In this document: in pieces, positions 1 to 8,180 of the stretch | How the letters are laid out: each line of letters opens with the position of its first letter | Position numbering within the stretch: the first letter of the stretch is position 1 | Source of the DNA: a virus | Direction: 5' to 3' (one strand) | Virus record (IMG/VR): IMGVR_UViG_3300006802_000241 | Coordinates: 1-36,619 of that record | DNA length: 36,619 nucleotides | Translations under genes and position numbers: made by a program | Notes under the pieces: generated by a model | The model's input: only the letters and a program-made list of their open reading frames with translations | Told to the model about the DNA's origin: nothing | The model's database searches: none

Positions 1-303
1 ATTCAGCGTGACAACTTCGTTTATTTCGTTGTAATCGGCGTCTAGGCCAAAAACTTCTACTGTTCTTGCACCAGTTCCTGCGGCAGTGTCATTAGCTGAA
101 CTGCTTGATATAGTCATTACTGTGGCTGATGCGGGATAAGCGTATAAGCCGCCCTGTTCCCAGATGGTTTCCTTAGTGGCTCCAACAGCGGCGTTGTAAC
201 CAAACTTAAAAACAGTTTTATGGAATGATATTTGACCACGGGAGACTTGAAGCTCGAATGGCTCAGTAGTCCCTACACGGGATATGGAACTTTTCTCAGC
301 CAT
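1..303 (-). CDS. Virion-associated protein, partial (C-terminus cut by window edge)
   Basis: The frame opens with ATG at 303, behind a good ribosome site (AAGGAG, 8 bases upstream), and stays open to base 1, giving 101 residues of an unfinished protein. It begins MAEKSSISRVGTTEPFELQV and has a Ser/Thr/Ala/Gly-rich, beta-strand-like composition with a Gly-Tyr-Asn-Ala segment near residue 36. No catalytic motif is visible. It is the most downstream gene of the minus-strand late block, after the capsid gene and two other small beta-rich proteins, so a structural role (head decoration, head-tail joining or the start of the tail module) is inferred from position. I recognise the general style from marine phage genomes but cannot name a family with certainty. 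Confidence 0.75.
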   Translation of the reverse strand, partial: MAEKSSISRVGTTEPFELQVSRGQISFHKTVFKFGYNAAVGATKETIWEQGGLYAYPASATVMTISSSSANDTAAGTGARTVEVFGLDADYNEINEVVTLN

Positions 304-315
304 TCGATAACTCCT

Positions 316-594
316 TTATGACAGGAATACTGTCACGCTTGAACAGTCTGTCAAATCCAAGTAAACGTCAGTTTCAAACAAAATACCATTGTCTGGGATG
401 TTGACTGAAAATGTATCTGAAACGCCGAATGAAACGTCTAGCAGTGTGGTACCGCCAGACCCTCCATCCTTCAAGACAACCTGTGGGCTACCAGAGGCCG
501 CTGTTTTTACCTGAATCTGACGCACACGAGCGCGGCTGGCATACACAGTAGCGTCTGCCGTTTTAGTAACCGCGAATACATCAGACATAGCCAT
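316..594 (-). CDS. Small beta-rich putative virion protein (92 aa)
   Basis: Predicted 92-residue protein without Trp, dominated by short beta-prone stretches and Gly/Ser turns (for example LKDGGSGGTTLLDVSFG), ending in a TVFLS strand. It contains no signal peptide, membrane segment or enzyme motif. The ATG at 594 has an AGGTG-like site about six bases upstream; a second Met two codons later is an alternative. It sits in tight succession (8 bases) after the 154-residue gene and 12 bases before the next gene, as expected in a late structural operon. Small beta-sandwich proteins placed just after the capsid gene are often decoration or head-completion proteins; that assignment is inference. Confidence 0.7.
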   Translation of the reverse strand: MAMSDVFAVTKTADATVYASRARVRQIQVKTAASGSPQVVLKDGGSGGTTLLDVSFGVSDTFSVNIPDNGILFETDVYLDLTDCSSVTVFLS

Positions 595-602
595 GACTAC
601 AC

Positions 603-1067
603 CTACGACAGATTGTTGTTCTGAACGTAAAGAACCGTTACAGTAGCCGCACCAGCGGTAGCCGCCGTGCCAGATTGGTTGTATGTCACAACGATGTTAA
701 CGTCGCTTGCGCCAACATCAATCAAGTTCCCAATTTGAGAAACGTCTGATGTTGCAAGTACGCGAGCCTGTGCACCAACGGCTAAGTTGTCTGCATATTT
801 GTTTGCTGTAGTACCGTCGCCAATGTCGAACAGGTTCGTTGTAGCGGCGTTAAATGCAGTCGTTACATCTACTGCAATTTGGAAGATTTGGCTATTTGCT
901 GGAACGGTTGCTACGGTTGTGGTCGTGCCATCAGCACCGAAAACAACGTTTGCGCTTTGTGCCATAAGAGCGAAACCAACGTTAGCTACGTTCGTTCCGA
1001 CCGTGCTTCCAGTGGTGTCTTTGATTGTACCAGCCTTAATAGGGCCAGAAAAAGTTGTAGTACCCAT
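603..1067 (-). CDS. Ala/Thr/Val-rich putative virion protein (154 aa)
   Basis: ATG at 1067 follows a strong AGGAG site. The 154 residues are rich in Ala, Thr, Val, Gly and Asn and low in Lys and Arg, with repeated beta-like strings such as ADGTTTTVATVP and AGAATVTVLYV. This is typical of phage surface or decoration proteins and of trimeric fibre segments. No enzymatic motif is visible. It is the first gene after the capsid terminator at 1134-1163, so it may have its own promoter in the 1068-1133 leader, which also holds a dyad (AGTTACA-N3-TGTAACT, 1091-1107). A structural role is inferred from location and composition; head decoration is my first choice and tail protein my second. Confidence 0.7.
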   Translation of the reverse strand: MGTTTFSGPIKAGTIKDTTGSTVGTNVANVGFALMAQSANVVFGADGTTTTVATVPANSQIFQIAVDVTTAFNAATTNLFDIGDGTTANKYADNLAVGAQARVLATSDVSQIGNLIDVGASDVNIVVTYNQSGTAATAGAATVTVLYVQNNNLS

Positions 1068-1133
1068 GTTGAACTCCTGTCTGGGTTAAGTCAGTTACAC
1101 CATGTAACTGTCAGGGACATATGTATTCTAATA

Positions 1134-1163
1134 CAAAAAAAGAGGGGCGGCAAATGCCACCCC
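1134..1163 (-). terminator. Intrinsic terminator after the capsid gene
   Basis: On the minus strand, bases 1163-1144 form a nine-pair GC-rich hairpin with one G-U pair and a two-base AA-equivalent loop. It is followed by TCTTTTTTTG (1143-1134), a classic U-tract. It lies 26 bases beyond the capsid stop codon and should end capsid transcripts, or reduce read-through into the three genes downstream. Read on the plus strand, the same hairpin is directly followed by the dispersed palindrome at 1166-1187. Confidence 0.75.
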
Positions 1164-1165
1164 CC

Positions 1166-1187
1166 AAAAAATTCAACTGAACTTTTT
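1166..1187. promoter_or_regulatory. Dispersed palindrome, site 1
   Basis: ATTCAACTGAACTT flanked by A6 on the left and T5 on the right; one base departs from the perfect AAGTTCA-NN-TGAACTT dyad. It overlaps neither gene and lies between the capsid stop codon and the terminator. This is one of about ten near-identical intergenic sites in the window. Confidence 0.6.
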
Positions 1188-1188
1188 A

Positions 1189-2094
1189 TTATGCACCAGG
1201 TGAGCCATAGACACCAAGTGGGTCGGAAACGCCGAAGCTGTAGCGTTCGCGAGCTTTATAGCGAACGTTACCAGTATCGAAGTCACCATCCATTTGAGTC
1301 GTCATAGGCGTACGGACAAAGTGCTTCATGCCATTCGGTACATCGGTTGTGATGAAGAAGGCGTCTGTGTCAGTCAGGTAGTGATTGACGCGGAAACCTT
1401 CTGGAATCGAACCGTTGCTACGAAGAGCATTGATGTCGTTGTCGGCAGTGCCAGTGCGAAGCTCAGTTTGCAGAAGGCGCGTAGCAACAAACATCAGTGC
1501 AGGTGGCACAATCAGTTTGCGCGGACGAGCCGCAATGAGCAGGCCACGCTCGTCGGTGAAAGCGGCGATGTCAATCACAGCTTGCTCCAGCGAGGTTTCG
1601 TTCAAGTCAGCGGCAACTGATGGACGGTTTGAGTTGTTACCGCCAGCAACCGTTGGGTGTGCTGTGCTGAACAACGTTACGCCATCGCCAGACTGGAACG
1701 TGTCAAAGCCAGTGTTAAGAAGCGAAGCGGCTTTAACCTGCTTCGTGTAAGCCATGGCGCGAGCCAGAGCTTTGGTGTAACGTGCAGACAATGCGTCATA
1801 CAGGTTATCTTCCATTGCTTCTTCAGTGATAGAGAAACCCATTGCAACCGTTTCGTGGTTGTAACGAGCGGTGAAAGACTCTTGCGCGTTGTCGAACGAA
1901 ATCGCTGAACCTTCGGGCTTCACAGGAGCCGCACCGAAGCCGCTTAATTTGACTTCTTCTTCAAAGCTACGCTCTGAGTTTTCGGTTTCATAGATTTCTG
2001 CGTGTTCGTTTTCGTACTTGTCGTACTCTAGCCCGAACAGTGCGTTCAGACCCGGCAAAAGTTCTTTAAGAAGTTGTGCGCGTGAAATTGCCAT
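1189..2094 (-). CDS. Major capsid protein, Mu gpT-like
   Basis: A 301-residue protein whose N-terminal third (LLPGLNALFGLEYDKY, then SERSFEEEVKLSGFGAAPVK near residues 42-62) and following segment (SITEEAMEDNLYDALSARYT, about 91-110) match the Mu-like major head subunit gpT family, which adopts the HK97 capsid fold. A later HPTVAGG segment and a C-terminal domain ending in FGVSDPLGVYGSPGA fit the same family. The length agrees with other gpT-like capsid proteins. ATG at 2094 follows AAGGAG at good spacing. It lies downstream of the portal and scaffold-like genes, the usual head-module order, and is followed by a strong terminator. It should form the icosahedral shell. Confidence is high for capsid function and slightly lower for the exact family. 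Confidence 0.9.
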   Translation of the reverse strand: MAISRAQLLKELLPGLNALFGLEYDKYENEHAEIYETENSERSFEEEVKLSGFGAAPVKPEGSAISFDNAQESFTARYNHETVAMGFSITEEAMEDNLYDALSARYTKALARAMAYTKQVKAASLLNTGFDTFQSGDGVTLFSTAHPTVAGGNNSNRPSVAADLNETSLEQAVIDIAAFTDERGLLIAARPRKLIVPPALMFVATRLLQTELRTGTADNDINALRSNGSIPEGFRVNHYLTDTDAFFITTDVPNGMKHFVRTPMTTQMDGDFDTGNVRYKARERYSFGVSDPLGVYGSPGA

Positions 2095-2106
2095 TAGTCA
2101 CTCTCC

Positions 2107-2709
2107 TTATGCAGAACCAGTTGTGGATGTGTGCTGATGGTAATTAAACTTACAAACCAAGATCGGATACGAAGTACCTTTCTCATCGCCCTTGTCGCCA
2201 CCGAGATAATCGATGACACGGATTGGGTTCTGAGCGTCTGTACCAAGCGTCGAAATGTCCAAAGCAACACGGCTGATTTTCAGCGATGTGTTCGGAGCAG
2301 TTTGTACCAACAGCGCGTTTTTGCCGTAAATGTCGCCAGTGTTCGTAGGCGCACCGTCTGCTTGGATAGCAAACAATACGTTCGGGTCATCGACAACGAA
2401 AGCCATGGCGTCAGAGGCAACAGTGCCTGTTGGCCAAAGCTGGCTATATACGACTTGATTTGTGTTTGGGTCGGTGTATGAACAACCGACGAAGACGCCG
2501 ACAATATCCAAAGCGGTAGTGTCGTCGCCTGTACCGGCCTGCTTTTGAATAGTCGTGGCCGTACCACCGTCTACGAGTTGAACAATGTCACCCATAGCGA
2601 TGTTAACGGCATATCCAGATGCGATTGGGTACTGGCGGAATACTTCCTGAGACCCATTATCTAGACGACCAATCGGGCGCAGACCGAAGGGAGCGGCAGT
2701 AGAAGACAT
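2107..2709 (-). CDS. Putative head-associated protein (200 aa)
   Basis: 200 residues starting MSSTAAPFGLRPIGRLDNGS with a strong AAGGAGAG site before the ATG at 2709. The opening 'PFGLRPIGR' followed by a beta-rich middle and a C-terminal CKFNYHQH segment is a pattern I have seen in proteins encoded immediately upstream of phage capsid genes, often annotated as hypothetical or head protein. No catalytic residues or membrane segments are visible. The gene is 12 bases upstream of the capsid gene and shares its operon. A capsid-stabilising or decoration protein is the likeliest role, by context. Confidence 0.75.
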   Translation of the reverse strand: MSSTAAPFGLRPIGRLDNGSQEVFRQYPIASGYAVNIAMGDIVQLVDGGTATTIQKQAGTGDDTTALDIVGVFVGCSYTDPNTNQVVYSQLWPTGTVASDAMAFVVDDPNVLFAIQADGAPTNTGDIYGKNALLVQTAPNTSLKISRVALDISTLGTDAQNPIRVIDYLGGDKGDEKGTSYPILVCKFNYHQHTSTTGSA

Positions 2710-2742
2710 AATATCTCTCCTTCTTTCTACAAATTTAAGTTA

Positions 2743-2774
2743 CGGCAAGCACCCGATGCCTGTGGGTTACTTGC
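2743..2774 (-). other. Intergenic hairpin overlapping a stop codon
   Basis: On the minus strand GGCAAG-(TA)-ACCC pairs with GGGT-(G)-CTTGCC across a nine-base loop. The stem includes the stop codon of the 147-residue gene. There is no clear U-run afterwards, so it may be an RNA-stability or processing hairpin rather than a terminator. Confidence 0.4.
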
Positions 2775-3210
2775 CAAATGTTGTGCGCGTACTACGCTCA
2801 GGCCGAAGCACTGGCATACGCGGGTCAGACTCACGCATATAATTATTATCAACAGACTCCATCGCTTGACGGTTCAATGTCTGGTGATAATCTCTGCGTG
2901 ACTCCAAGGTATCGGTCGAGTTTTCGCAAAGCATTAAGCCCCCGACCTCAATATTACCCTCGAATCGGGAATCAATATCAGGTAGAACCTGCATTTCAGG
3001 ATGATCTTCTGCCTTAACGGGAGTCCAGCCTTCGCGGAACTTAGACGAAACATTTTTGTTGTCGCTCTGACCTAAAGTCGATGTGCGAATCCAGCGGTAC
3101 TCAATACCGTTCTTGGCTTCGGGAGTCGGCAACGCAGATGGGCGAACCCAGCTTGTGTTACGTTTTTGTGTTTCACGAGTCTGTGCTGTACGAGGTGTGC
3201 GTTCAGACAT
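2767..3210 (-). CDS. Conserved small head-module protein (147 aa), function unknown
   Basis: 147 hydrophilic residues, rich in Arg, Glu, Ser and Thr, with no signal peptide or membrane segment. The N-terminal 20 residues are basic and probably disordered. They are followed by IEYRWIRTSTLGQSDNKNV and FREGWTPVKAEDHPEM, a Trp-containing segment that looks like a small conserved core. ATG at 3210 has AAGGAG seven to eight bases upstream. It lies exactly between the scaffold-like gene and the 200-residue head gene with no gap, implying coupled translation. A minor structural or assembly role is inferred only from this position. Confidence 0.75.
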   Translation of the reverse strand: MSERTPRTAQTRETQKRNTSWVRPSALPTPEAKNGIEYRWIRTSTLGQSDNKNVSSKFREGWTPVKAEDHPEMQVLPDIDSRFEGNIEVGGLMLCENSTDTLESRRDYHQTLNRQAMESVDNNYMRESDPRMPVLRPERSTRTTFGK

Positions 3211-4191
3211 CTATATCTCCTTTTTTAAGAGTTGCGCCGCATATTGCTCTGGGGTAATCCCAAGTCTCTTGGCGAGTGAAACTTGAGTTGAGGTCAGTTG
3301 CACCTTGCGTGGTTTTTTTGCACTCCTACTAGCGGGGGCAACCACGGAGCCAGCCTGACGATGGGGTGCTTCCTCTGTAAAGCCATCATCAAACTTGTCT
3401 GGGAACCGTTTACGCATCGATGCATCGATACGACGGTAATACTCATCAGGATTATTATTACCATTAATCCCTTCTTTGACAAGTGACTGGTGTACACCAA
3501 GTGCATATCCTGTCATCTCGTCGTCATTGTTAAACCATTTATTTTCCTCTGCCCACGCTAAGGCCTTGTTATCTGGCTTCTGTACACGGACTTGTTCCTG
3601 TTGTTGAACACGTTGAGGTTGAGACTGATAGGCTGGCGTTTCTGCCACAGATTGACTGTATGTCGGGCGATATTGCTCGATCTGCATCTGTTGTGCCTGC
3701 GCTCGGTTTAATTTTTCTTGGGCGTCTAGAAGTTTATCTGGGTCACCAGACTCATAGGCTTCTTTATATTCGCGCTTTGCCTGATTTAATTCAGCAACTG
3801 CGCGGCCTTTTGCCTGCTCAACCAGAACACCTTCGCCATCTTTTAGTGTGGCTCGCAGTTTCTGGTTCTCTTCATACACCTTCTGGGCGTAATTAACAGC
3901 CTCTTCACGAAGTCTAGCCGCCTCTTCTTTGGCTCGGCGTTCTTCGTGATATTCATATTTAAGTTGCTTGATACGTTTCTGTACGCCTTCGCTATAGTTT
4001 TCTACCTCGTTATCATCTGGGATATTAGGTTTTGCATCTGCGGCACGACGAGGAACTCGGTCTTGCTCTGGCGTATCATCAACAATTTCTAATTCAAAGT
4101 CGCTACTAACAGCTTCTTCTTGAGGGGCTTCTTCGTAGCCACCATCATATTCCTGTTCCGTTGCTTCCATTGCTTCCATTGCTTCACTCAT
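3211..4191 (-). CDS. Putative capsid scaffolding protein
   Basis: A 326-residue, strongly charged protein. Residues 1-60 are very acidic. Residues about 75-185 form a long predicted coiled coil rich in Glu, Lys, Ala and Gln (KRIKQLKYEYHEERRAKEEA and following). A Gln/Pro-rich linker follows, then a folded-looking stretch near 210-275 (ALAWAEENKWFNNDDEM), and a basic C-terminus (SAKKPRKVQ) that could bind the capsid protein. This composition, the absence of Cys, and the position between portal and capsid genes are typical of podovirus scaffolding proteins. It would assemble with the capsid subunit in the procapsid and then leave. ATG at 4191 follows AAGGAG. Confidence 0.8.
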   Translation of the reverse strand: MSEAMEAMEATEQEYDGGYEEAPQEEAVSSDFELEIVDDTPEQDRVPRRAADAKPNIPDDNEVENYSEGVQKRIKQLKYEYHEERRAKEEAARLREEAVNYAQKVYEENQKLRATLKDGEGVLVEQAKGRAVAELNQAKREYKEAYESGDPDKLLDAQEKLNRAQAQQMQIEQYRPTYSQSVAETPAYQSQPQRVQQQEQVRVQKPDNKALAWAEENKWFNNDDEMTGYALGVHQSLVKEGINGNNNPDEYYRRIDASMRKRFPDKFDDGFTEEAPHRQAGSVVAPASRSAKKPRKVQLTSTQVSLAKRLGITPEQYAAQLLKKEI

Positions 4192-4202
4192 TAGTTTTCT
4201 CC

Positions 4203-4568
4203 TTATGCCCGTTCATATCCGCGTGGGTCATCAACGACAGCCTCAACGGTGTCATCATTGATCAAACGAAACTCTTTGCCTTGAATCTTGAATCTTGTTC
4301 CAGAGTAAGAACGGAAAATAACAAAATCACCTTCTTTGCAGTAGGCGCCATTTGGAAAGCGGTCTTGATCGCTGTAGGCTGTTGGCCCCAACTTGACTAC
4401 GAATCCAATGATTGATGCTATTTTTTCTTCGCCGACAATTTTATCTGGGAGATAAATGCCACCTTCAGTTTTATTATCAACCTCTGGCACGGCGATAAGA
4501 ATTTTATAACCAGTAGGTTGTGGTAGTTTAGAAGCTACCGCTTCATCAATTTTTTGTGCAGAATACAT
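4203..4568 (-). CDS. GroES-like (Cpn10-fold) phage co-chaperonin
   Basis: 121 residues from the ATG at 4568, chosen because AAAGGA lies eight bases upstream; an in-frame ATG at 4598 lacks such a site. Family features are visible: an N-terminal 'PTGYKILIAVPEVDNKTEGG' strand and mobile-loop region, then IYLPDK, a central VVKLGP, and 'CKEGDFVIFRSYSGTRFKI' followed by 'LINDDTVEAVVDDPRG', the barrel of Cpn10-type proteins. Phage GroES homologues (T4 gp31 type) cap host GroEL and help fold the capsid protein. The placement between portal and scaffold supports that role. It is somewhat longer than bacterial GroES (about 95 residues). Confidence 0.85.
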   Translation of the reverse strand: MYSAQKIDEAVASKLPQPTGYKILIAVPEVDNKTEGGIYLPDKIVGEEKIASIIGFVVKLGPTAYSDQDRFPNGAYCKEGDFVIFRSYSGTRFKIQGKEFRLINDDTVEAVVDDPRGYERA

Positions 4569-4664
4569 CTGTTTTCCTTTGCAGTGAGTAAGGCTCACAG
4601 TCCTTGCGGTTTGTTAATCCGAATCAACTATTTCAATTTAATCTTGGCGGCATTATTTGTCACC

Positions 4665-4850
4665 TCAGTCAGCAATATATTTTTGCTCAAGGTCAATCAT
4701 GTCTCGCTCAATAATAGCAAGACCCTCGATGCGGCCAACCATTCTATTGTACTCTTCCATGTTCTGGGCGCCACCGCTTGCTAGGTGATCTGCGCCTTCG
4801 TTCATGTATTCGCGTATTTTCTTTTTTAATGATTCTAAAATAACGTCCAC
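4665..4850 (-). CDS. Small helical protein (61 aa), GTG start
   Basis: Begins with GTG at 4850, preceded by AAAGGAG seven bases upstream, and encodes 61 residues. The whole protein looks helical and amphipathic (ESLKKKIREYMNEGADHLA, then MVGRIEGLAIIERDMIDLEQ), like a short coiled coil. It lies 12 bases after the portal gene and about 95 bases before the GroES-like gene. Small helical proteins at this position are common in marine podoviruses and are usually unannotated; an assembly-factor role is possible. No specific function can be assigned. Confidence 0.7.
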   Translation of the reverse strand: MDVILESLKKKIREYMNEGADHLASGGAQNMEEYNRMVGRIEGLAIIERDMIDLEQKYIAD

Positions 4851-4862
4851 CGTCAGACTCCT

Positions 4863-7289
4863 TTACATTTCCTTACCTAGTTGGATGCCAATCTTAGTCC
4901 CCTCAAGAATCGCATCCTTCTTGTTCTTATCATTTCCCTCAGCAATCTTGGCTCCGATTCTCGCGCCCTCGCGCACTTCCTCGGATTCAATACGTTCGCG
5001 CTGAACATCGATGTTCTGTTCTTTAGACACCTTTTCAATTTCTAGCTTCATCATATCAACGCGCTCTTGGTGTGCTTGCTGACGTTCCTTCAATGCAAGC
5101 TGGCGCTGTTGAATCTGCGTCAGCGGGTCTTGTTGCTGGCGCATAGCTTCCTGTTGCTGTGCCTCTGCCATGTCTTTATTCAGCAGTTTCTCTGCGGCCT
5201 GTGCGGCGAGACGCGAGATTTCAATCTCGACATCTTCTGGCAGTGGCTGTTCTTCACTCGGCAGTGAGACACCAAGTTGTTTCTCAATCTCACGGCGATA
5301 CTGGAAGGCAACGTGTTCCGTAACGTGCGCCGCCAATGCCTGCTGGATAGCGCCAGCAAATGGGGATTGCCCAACAATCTGCATAAGTTTCGGGTCTTGA
5401 GCCGCCGCCAAGTGTACCTGAATATGGGCTTCGTGATCTTGATACTTAAATGCTTTAACTGGCTCCTGCTTTAGCATTGCCATGTTTTCCGATACTGGGT
5501 CAGCAGGTTTAATGTCGTCTGGAAGTTTAACGATATCGTCTGCATCTTGTATACCAAGAACCTCTAACATCTGGCGATGTAGCTTACCCATGTCGTATAG
5601 CTGTGGTGCCTGCTGTGCTAATTGTAACGCGGCTTGATACTGCATAATACGCTGTGCCATTGTTGCGGCGTTTGGGTCTGATACTGGAATAACATCAACC
5701 CGACCATCAAAGTCACGCACACGAGAGAAGTCACCTTCAATCTCATATGAGTAATTCTCTGGCATATAATCATGCACGATCTTAGCAAGAATACGAAGCT
5801 CGTTCTTGAGCGCCGCATGAAGTCGTGACTGGACACCAGACATAACTTTCATTGAGCGTTCCATAAGAGCAAGCGTTGTGCCTACTGGTGCTTGATTGTT
5901 CAGATCACCAACTTGCACATCTGCCACAGAGCCAATACGGCGCCCCTCTTCAACAATGTTCCCCAGCAGTTGATACAAAACAGACGAAGGTTCTTTGTAC
6001 GGGATAAAGGTAATAGAATCCCTGATCGCGCCCCCAGGAACGTCAACGTCCCTGAACTCGCCTGGCATTAACGGCGTATCATCACCTTTGATACGAAGCC
6101 CTCTAGCTTTAAGACCAGCAGGAAGATTAGATAGCGTACCTGCGTCGATAAGCTGGCGGAGTATTGAAGTGGCGCTTTTTGCGAGGCCACCGATGAGGTG
6201 TATAAGTCCTGTGCCATAAAAGCCGAGTCCTGGCAAATACTTGTAGTGGACGAAGTGCATACGCTTTTTCTTTTTCGGGTCATCCTCATACCAATTTCTC
6301 CTGATTGATAAAATTGTTCTCGAAGACTTATCGATTGTGATAATGAATGGACGAGCAATATATTCTGGGTCGTTGTATGGTTCTGGCATAACCATATCAA
6401 CGTGCATCTCAAGCAATGTGTGGCGGTCATCGTCCTCGATAACTGCTGTGTCGCCATCTAGCTCGTCGTACTTTTCTTGAATGTCCGAGTAGTCTGGCTC
6501 AGGTGCTGGCAAGTCTACGTCGCGATAGAAGTTGTTTACTTGAAGTTCCAAGATTTCATTTGGCGACTTTTTCATAACGTGCGTGTAACGCTCTGCCGTT
6601 GCCAAGTCTGAGGCGCCATACGAAACAACAAAGTCTTCCGCTGGAACAAACATAGCGCATGGGCGCTCTTTGATTGGGTCGTAATAAACTTTCTTAAATG
6701 CTGAACCAGCCAAGGGAAGTCGGAATAGCATTTGCTCTGTCTCATCACGGTACTCTGTCATCTCCTCCGTAAGAAGATAATTCATTTCCGTCTGTACGCG
6801 CTCTGACTGTTGCTGACGCTCTGTCGTTAGCTTACCCATAATTTTTGTTCGCACTGGCCCAGAAGCTGGAAACATCTCGCCCATAGCCTGAGCTTGGAAC
6901 CGAACAACAGCCTCCGTTAAGACTGGGTGGAAAACACCAGAAGCGCCAGCCCAAGGTTGCTGACGTTCCTCGATCTTCATTCCTAAAAGATCAAGGCCTT
7001 TGACGTATGCCCTAGCCCAATCAGAACGAGATGTTCTGTCTGTGTTGAACTCATCGACAAGTTCTGCGGCCATAGACTGCAAGATGTCTTCGTCAATGAA
7101 CTCAGCTAGGTTTGCGTCATGGTCTGGCCCCATGAGACTTTCCGCCACCTCGCCTGTAAAGTCGATGATCATCCCCCCGTCTTCAGTTTCAATGCCAACA
7201 GCATCAGGGTTCACGATCTCGATATCCAGTTCTTGGGTGTCTTCCTCAGTCTCCATGTCCAATGGAACCAATGTTTTATCAATAGCCAT
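4863..7289 (-). CDS. Portal (head-tail connector) protein
   Basis: 808 residues, the long form typical of P22-like and marine podovirus portals. The N-terminus is acidic; at about residues 95-125 'RQQPWAGASGVFHPVLTEAV' and 'FQAQAMGEMFPASGPVR' match a portal motif found in this group. The middle holds FKKVYYDPIKERPCAMFVPAEDF, and the last 200 residues are a long Gln/Glu/Arg-rich helical region resembling the C-terminal barrel of P22 gp1. It should form the dodecameric ring through which DNA enters and leaves. It follows terL and two small genes, the usual order. Upstream of the ATG at 7289 only a weak CGGAT site is seen, and the start lies four bases after the previous stop, so coupling is likely. 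Confidence 0.88.
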   Translation of the reverse strand: MAIDKTLVPLDMETEEDTQELDIEIVNPDAVGIETEDGGMIIDFTGEVAESLMGPDHDANLAEFIDEDILQSMAAELVDEFNTDRTSRSDWARAYVKGLDLLGMKIEERQQPWAGASGVFHPVLTEAVVRFQAQAMGEMFPASGPVRTKIMGKLTTERQQQSERVQTEMNYLLTEEMTEYRDETEQMLFRLPLAGSAFKKVYYDPIKERPCAMFVPAEDFVVSYGASDLATAERYTHVMKKSPNEILELQVNNFYRDVDLPAPEPDYSDIQEKYDELDGDTAVIEDDDRHTLLEMHVDMVMPEPYNDPEYIARPFIITIDKSSRTILSIRRNWYEDDPKKKKRMHFVHYKYLPGLGFYGTGLIHLIGGLAKSATSILRQLIDAGTLSNLPAGLKARGLRIKGDDTPLMPGEFRDVDVPGGAIRDSITFIPYKEPSSVLYQLLGNIVEEGRRIGSVADVQVGDLNNQAPVGTTLALMERSMKVMSGVQSRLHAALKNELRILAKIVHDYMPENYSYEIEGDFSRVRDFDGRVDVIPVSDPNAATMAQRIMQYQAALQLAQQAPQLYDMGKLHRQMLEVLGIQDADDIVKLPDDIKPADPVSENMAMLKQEPVKAFKYQDHEAHIQVHLAAAQDPKLMQIVGQSPFAGAIQQALAAHVTEHVAFQYRREIEKQLGVSLPSEEQPLPEDVEIEISRLAAQAAEKLLNKDMAEAQQQEAMRQQQDPLTQIQQRQLALKERQQAHQERVDMMKLEIEKVSKEQNIDVQRERIESEEVREGARIGAKIAEGNDKNKKDAILEGTKIGIQLGKEM

Positions 7290-7293
7290 AATG

Positions 7294-7641
7294 TTATCCG
7301 AGTTTGCTTAGTTGTGAGTTTAGCGAATTGATTCTTTCCAGAATGTCATTCAGCCGCTTATCGTAATACTCAGCCTGTGAGCTTTGCTGTTGGTACTGAT
7401 TGCCGCTTTGATTGCTATATGGGTTGTACCCTTGGCTCATCGAGAAATCACCAAACCGCGTAACTCGCGGAGTTATTCCACCATATGACTGATACTGACT
7501 CCTTGACGGAGATTGATACTGACTAAATATTTGCTCTCTGTTAGAATAGCTTGGTAGGTATAGCGGTGGTGGTGGCCCATATTCCATGCTGTTGCCATAC
7601 CTTTGGCCAAATATCTCGCCTTTTCTGCTCATATTGCCCAT
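7294..7641 (-). CDS. Tyr/Gln-rich putative virion protein with C-terminal coiled coil (115 aa)
   Basis: 115 residues dominated by Tyr, Gln, Ser, Pro and Asn. The first 60 residues are low complexity (PPPPLYLPSYS). Around residues 63-76 a 'TRFGDF...GYNPYSN' string precedes a Gln-rich linker and a C-terminal helix (DKRLNDILERINSLNSQLSK) with heptad-like leucines. The same order (TRF, YNPYS, Asn/Gln linker, C-terminal helix) occurs in the neighbouring 179-residue protein, so the two probably share a duplicated C-terminal module. The start overlaps the upstream stop by one base (TGATG); a Met at codon 4 is an alternative. Function is unknown; a portal- or terminase-linked structural role is inferred from position. 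Confidence 0.7.
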   Translation of the reverse strand: MGNMSRKGEIFGQRYGNSMEYGPPPPLYLPSYSNREQIFSQYQSPSRSQYQSYGGITPRVTRFGDFSMSQGYNPYSNQSGNQYQQQSSQAEYYDKRLNDILERINSLNSQLSKLG

Positions 7642-8180
7642 CAGCGATAGTTCCTTAAAAGCTCTTCAAACCGATCAAGCTCGGCTTCAATTTCATCAAA
7701 TCTCTGACCATAGTATCCCATATTGTTTTGGTTGTAACTACTATACGGGTTATATCTGTTGTCCTGTTGTCCGAAGTCAAAGCGGGTGGCAACTGGAGCA
7801 GATTGATTGTAATACTGCGGTGTCGGCGGTGCTGATAAATACTTCGCGTTTATTTCATCTTGCGTTAGTGGTGCTGGCTGTCCCTTGCCGCCCTTGCCTG
7901 GAGCTGGAGCTTCTATCATTGAGAAGTCCATACCCGTTGCCATGCGGGTCGCATAAGCTACCTCAGCGGGTATCTCTCCGTATGGCGTCCATAGATAGTC
8001 TGGAACATCATCTGGCTTTGGCAGTGGGTTTGATGTTCTACCAGTAATAACGTCAGCCCAAGGGATAGGGTTTCCTGCTATGTTCATTTGACCAAGGCCA
8101 GAGAAGTCCGCACCCTTAAACGCATCAGCGTCGATGTCGTCTAGTGTGAAATCTGGGTTAGGGTATGTTTCGTCTGCCAT
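7641..8180 (-). CDS. Putative head-module protein with C-terminal coiled coil (179 aa)
   Basis: 179 residues. Residues 1-90 are acidic and Pro-rich with 'VPDYLWTPYGEIP'. A short Gly/Lys/Pro linker follows (near residues 92-105), then a Tyr/Asn/Gln-rich stretch with 'TRFDFGQQDNRYNPYS' (131-146) and a terminal helix (RFDEIEAELDRFEELLRNY). This C-terminal part resembles that of the next gene. No enzymatic motif, Cys or membrane helix is seen. Its start codon overlaps the terL stop (TGATG), so translation is probably coupled. It lies between terL and portal, where a packaging or connector accessory protein would fit, but the family is not recognised. Confidence 0.72.
   Translation of the reverse strand: MADETYPNPDFTLDDIDADAFKGADFSGLGQMNIAGNPIPWADVITGRTSNPLPKPDDVPDYLWTPYGEIPAEVAYATRMATGMDFSMIEAPAPGKGGKGQPAPLTQDEINAKYLSAPPTPQYYNQSAPVATRFDFGQQDNRYNPYSSYNQNNMGYYGQRFDEIEAELDRFEELLRNYR

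Noticed and set aside
879-1307. Plus-strand frame of 142 codons across the capsid terminator
   Set aside because: It runs opposite two well-supported late genes and across the terminator and palindrome; a Cys/His-rich composition from antisense reading explains it.
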